In this document: piece after piece, positions 61,133 to 64,000 of the stretch
Numbering within the stretch: position 1 is the first letter of the stretch
Layout of the letters: each line of letters opens with the position of its first letter
Source of the DNA: an uncultured Ferrimonas sp.
Lineage (GTDB): Bacteria; Pseudomonadota; Gammaproteobacteria; Enterobacterales; Shewanellaceae
Direction of reading: 5' to 3'
Length of the DNA: 64,000 nucleotides
NCBI RefSeq assembly: GCF_947489035.1
Contig: NZ_CANLCI010000010.1
Coordinates: 62,001 to 126,000 of the forward strand
Notes under the pieces: generated by a model
Seen by the model: only the letters and a program-made list of their open reading frames with translations
What the model was told of the DNA's origin: nothing
Databases searched by the model: none
Position numbers and translations under genes: made by a program

Positions 61133-61225
61133 ATCTGCCCACTTCTTTTTGCTGACTACCTGTAAAGCTACTATGCCAGTAAAGGGGTAAGGATCAATGG
61201 CTTATTCGACTAATTACTTGAAATT

Positions 61226-62428
61226 TCACTGTGTTGCTATCTGATCACGCCAGTGGCTGCGCCGGTAGTGGTGAATAAAAAACTGGTAGCTGGCCAGCAA
61301 AGCCAGCAGTGCTGAGCTCGCTAAAGCCAGGCGGGTATCAATCAGCGCCAGTAAGGATCCGACAATGGCCATAATGACGTTGCCTAAACAAAAGGTGGTG
61401 GTCATTAGCCCCATCAGCTGGCCTTGGCCGCCGCCATCGTTACCAAGCTCGGAGAGGTAACTGGGTAACATGGCGTTGAACAGTGCAATGCTGGCGCCAC
61501 AGAAGACAAAGGCGATCAGGTAATAGCTGGGCCAGAAGGTGAAGGCCAGTAAGGCCGCAGCATAGATGGCCATTGATATGCAGGCGCTGGCGGCCAGCCC
61601 CAGTTGGCGTTTTATCGGCATCACCAAAAGCGTGGCGGCGGCAATCATCGCCGTGGTTAAGGTAACGGTGCTCCACGCGATTTGCATGCTGTTGAACTTC
61701 AGCGCTTCCACTTGCAGCACCGGATAAAATTCGTAGAACCCATTCAGTGCCAGCATCAATGCCAGATACATAAAGAAGAAGGGGCGAATGGTGGGGTTGC
61801 TGAGCAACGCTAAGCTGTGCGGGCTGCCTTCGCTGTGGCTGGGTTTATCGGCCGGCAGCATCAAGACAATCATAACGACGGATAACAGGCAGGCCAGTGC
61901 GGCGATGGCAAACGCCAGCTCTGCCCCGAATGGCAGTAAGAAGCCACCGAGCAGTGGACCAATCAGATAACCTGCGTAGGCGGTTGAGCTAAGCCAAGAA
62001 AACGCTCGGGTACGATCAATGGTGGGGTGCAAGTCGGCCGCAATGGCTCTCGCGACGCTAAGGTTACCTTCAAACAAGCCGGTGAATAGCCGACTCAGGC
62101 AAAACAGCGCGAAGCTGCCTTGCCACACGGCATAGGCGGACAGCAGGTAGCCCAATACCGCGCCCAGCATGGTTAAGGTCAAGACTTTCTTGCGGCCCAC
62201 CCGATCGGACCAAGCACCGATGATGTTACTGCCGATTAAGATCCCGAGCGGATAGATGGCTAGGCTGATCCCCAGCAGTAACTTGGGTGGCAATCCCGCA
62301 AAGTTGGCAATGGGGTGGTTCAGTTCAATGAACAGTGGCGCCAAGATAGGGTAGGGCAGGGCGATCCCAGATACGCTGATCAATGAAACGGCGAGGGTGA
62401 CCAGTAAGGTTTTGTGAGCTTGCTGCAT
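61226..62428 (-). CDS. Major facilitator superfamily transporter
   Basis: A 400-residue MFS protein with 12 predicted membrane segments. The loop-2/3 motif GAWSDRVGRKKVL and the DHA1 antiporter-like block SRLFTGLFEGNLSVARAIAADLHP mark it as a drug:H+ antiporter-type member; the substrate is unknown. ATG 62428 is preferred over TTG 62437 because it is the only ATG close to the start of the first membrane span. A perfect palindromic operator lies 13 bases before it, so a dedicated repressor should exist; no such regulator gene is next to it except the LysR gene at 60257. Confidence 0.88.
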   Translation of the reverse strand: MQQAHKTLLVTLAVSLISVSGIALPYPILAPLFIELNHPIANFAGLPPKLLLGISLAIYPLGILIGSNIIGAWSDRVGRKKVLTLTMLGAVLGYLLSAYAVWQGSFALFCLSRLFTGLFEGNLSVARAIAADLHPTIDRTRAFSWLSSTAYAGYLIGPLLGGFLLPFGAELAFAIAALACLLSVVMIVLMLPADKPSHSEGSPHSLALLSNPTIRPFFFMYLALMLALNGFYEFYPVLQVEALKFNSMQIAWSTVTLTTAMIAAATLLVMPIKRQLGLAASACISMAIYAAALLAFTFWPSYYLIAFVFCGASIALFNAMLPSYLSELGNDGGGQGQLMGLMTTTFCLGNVIMAIVGSLLALIDTRLALASSALLALLASYQFFIHHYRRSHWRDQIATQ

Positions 62429-62440
62429 GCGGGACAACTC

Positions 62441-62470
62441 TAGTTTGTAAACTTTATTGTTTACAAACTA
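62441..62470. promoter_or_regulatory. Palindromic operator upstream of the MFS gene
   Basis: TAGTTTGTAAAC (62441-62452), six-base spacer TTTATT, GTTTACAAACTA (62459-62470): 12-base arms without mismatch. It resembles TetR- or MarR-type operators. It is not a TyrR box: the TGTAAA/TTTACA cores are eight bases apart instead of six. Confidence 0.75.
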
Positions 62471-62490
62471 TCGGAGTTTATCGCGCCTGT

Positions 62491-62718
62491 CTATTTTTCA
62501 TTCAGCCGCAACAGCACATCGTCAGTGGGGATCAACGCTAAGTGGCCTTGTTCATCGAAGTACCAGCCTTGAATGTAGCCTTGGCGCTGCATCCGCTCGA
62601 AGTCGGTGATGACCTGCAGTGCTTCCTGTTCCGCTTGGGCGTCGGTTAATCCATTCACTTGTTTTAGGTAGCTGCTGATGCTGGCTAAGGGCGCCGATTG
62701 CGAGATGTTGTCTGTCAT
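62491..62718 (-). CDS. Small protein of unknown function
   Basis: A 75-residue protein. It is mostly helical in its first two thirds (SYLKQVNGLTDAQAEQEALQVITDFERMQRQG), then a short strand pair (YIQGWYFDEQGHLALIPTDDVLLRL). No family is recognised and there is no signal peptide. ATG 62718 has AGGAGG five bases upstream, a strong ribosome-binding site, which supports it as real; the longer frame from 62802 does not. It is divergent from gltX. Confidence 0.75.
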   Translation of the reverse strand: MTDNISQSAPLASISSYLKQVNGLTDAQAEQEALQVITDFERMQRQGYIQGWYFDEQGHLALIPTDDVLLRLNEK

Positions 62719-62869
62719 CCTATCCTCCTGCAACTCGAGAACGCTATCGAAAGCGTAGATCAGCCTTGGTGCTAGCGAGAATCTATTTTGGTGCGGTGCC
62801 ACTAGGCTGCTAAACTAGCGTGCTTAAATGGCCGCAGGCCTGTTTCATGAATTGTTTTTCGAGACGAAT

Positions 62870-64000
62870 ATGACCGTAAAAACTCGCTTCGCCCCTAGCC
62901 CAACCGGCTTCTTGCACGTTGGTGGTGCTCGCACCGCACTTTACTCTTGGCTGTATGCCCGCAATCAAGGTGGCCAATTTGTATTGCGCATTGAAGATAC
63001 TGATCTGGAGCGCTCAACTCAGGAAGCCATCGACGCCATTATTGAAGGCATGGATTGGTTGGGGCTGAACTGGGAAGAGGGTCCTTACTACCAGACCAAG
63101 CGTTTCGATCGCTACAACAGTTTGATTGACCAATTGTTGGCTGAAGACAAAGCCTACAAATGCTACTGCAGCCGCGAGCGCCTAGATGGCCTGCGTGAGC
63201 AGCAGATGGCCGATGGCGAGAAGCCCCGCTACGACGGCAAGTGTCGTGGTGGCGCGGAACACGACGTTGATGCGCCGTTTGTTATCCGCTTCCGCAATCC
63301 GAAAGAGGGAAAGGTGACGTTTGATGACCACGTACGTGGTGCCATTGAAGTGGCGAATGCTGAGCTAGACGATCTGATCATTCGCCGTACTGATGGCAGC
63401 CCAACCTACAACTTCTGTGTGGTGGTTGATGATTGGGACATGGGCATCACTCAGGTGGTGCGCGGTGAAGACCACATCAATAACACCCCACGCCAAATCA
63501 ATATTTACACGGCCTTGGGTGCCCCAGTGCCAGAGTTCGCACACGTATCAATGATTCTGGGCGACGACGGTGCCAAGCTTTCTAAGCGTCATGGCGCGGT
63601 AAGCGTCATGCAGTACCGTGATGACGGTTACTTGCCAGAAGCACTGCTGAACTACTTGGTGCGCTTAGGTTGGTCTAATGGCGATCAGGAGATCTTCTCT
63701 AAGCAAGAGATGATCGATCTGTTCTCACTGAACGCCATCAGCAAATCGGCGTCGGCGTTTAACACCGATAAACTGCTGTGGCTAAACCAGCACTACATGA
63801 AAACCATGTCGGCGGATTACGTTGCTGAGCAATTGGCGTGGCACTTTAACGAGCAAAACATCGATGTGGCTGCCGGCCCTGCTTTGGTTGATCTGGTGCC
63901 CGTAATGGCAGAGCGTTGCCACACGTTGAAAGAGTTGGCTCAAAGCAGCCGCTACTACTACGAAGACTTTGCTGAGTTTGACGCGAACGCTGCTAAGAAA
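62870..64000 (+). CDS. gltX: Glutamyl-tRNA synthetase, 5' part
   Basis: The first 377 codons of gltX; the gene continues beyond the window end without a stop. The product charges tRNA-Glu. [22 protein letters not shown] contains the class I HIGH-type signature (FLHVG), and [11 protein letters not shown] is the KMSKS loop. [10 protein letters not shown] and [15 protein letters not shown] are family blocks. The CYCSRERL near residue 98 matches the zinc-binding loop of the bacterial enzyme. The full protein is normally about 470 residues, so roughly 90 are missing. Confidence 0.96.
   Translation, partial: MTVKTRFAPSPTGFLHVGGARTALYSWLYARNQGGQFVLRIEDTDLERSTQEAIDAIIEGMDWLGLNWEEGPYYQTKRFDRYNSLIDQLLAEDKAYKCYCSRERLDGLREQQMADGEKPRYDGKCRGGAEHDVDAPFVIRFRNPKEGKVTFDDHVRGAIEVANAELDDLIIRRTDGSPTYNFCVVVDDWDMGITQVVRGEDHINNTPRQINIYTALGAPVPEFAHVSMILGDDGAKLSKRHGAVSVMQYRDDGYLPEALLNYLVRLGWSNGDQEIFSKQEMIDLFSLNAISKSASAFNTDKLLWLNQHYMKTMSADYVAEQLAWHFNEQNIDVAAGPALVDLVPVMAERCHTLKELAQSSRYYYEDFAEFDANAAKK

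Noticed and set aside
62441-62470. Reading the palindrome as a TyrR box
   Set aside because: TGTAAA and TTTACA cores are separated by eight, not six, bases, and the arms extend further than a TyrR box.

Overview
The window looks like a piece of chromosome from a marine-type gammaproteobacterium of the Alteromonadales/Vibrionales side. This is suggested by the gene order sapABCDF-pspF-pspABC-ycjXF-tyrR (close to the enterobacterial order), FabV as enoyl-ACP reductase, TyrR-linked phenylalanine/tyrosine breakdown (phhAB, hpd, fahA, maiA), a bactofilin, a PACE efflux protein and a bacterial-type 4.5S RNA. A relative of Ferrimonas or Shewanella is my best guess; the sequence alone does not settle the genus.

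Layout. 1-7 kb: housekeeping genes (DHH-family protein, glmM, mak, elyC-like, bactofilin, galU, comEA-like). 7.16-7.26 kb: the SRP RNA gene ffs, followed by about 590 bases without a convincing gene. 7.85-10.87 kb: a two-gene unit, an ATP-grasp ligase resembling glutathione synthetase plus an N-formylglutamate amidohydrolase/DUF1704 (HExxxH, QEGLA) fusion, facing an HdfR-like LysR gene. 12.0-24.0 kb: a TonB-linked locus, exbB-exbD-TonB-dependent receptor-tonB on the minus strand and, divergently, a large lipoprotein, a lipoprotein M16 protease (PqqL/FusC-like) and a YddA/SbmA-type ABC exporter or importer. The set resembles the yddA-yddB-pqqL locus of E. coli and the Fus protease-associated import systems. 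A Fur-box-like site lies in its divergent control region. 24-36 kb: an accessory stretch with three LysR regulators and their divergent partners (an SDR, two tandem ABM monooxygenase-like genes, a PACE efflux protein), a radical SAM protein, a diguanylate cyclase gene split by an IS3-family element, and several genes of unknown function. 37-41 kb: alkylsulfatase, SpoU-type RNA methylase and a DUF2325 protein whose promoter is overlapped by a strong Fur box. 41-53 kb: fabV, the sap peptide-transport operon, the phage-shock genes with a sigma-54 promoter, ycjX and ycjF. 53-60 kb: methionine gamma-lyase, phhA, phhB, tyrR (with its own TyrR box), hpd, fahA and maiA, which together carry phenylalanine to fumarate and acetoacetate. 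60-64 kb: LysR regulator, MFS transporter with a perfect palindromic operator, a small protein and the first 377 codons of gltX.

Two intergenic stretches (22.0-22.3 and 36.4-37.0 kb) are copies of one non-coding mobile element family with terminal inverted repeats and 8-base target duplications. No CRISPR array and no tRNA gene was noticed.
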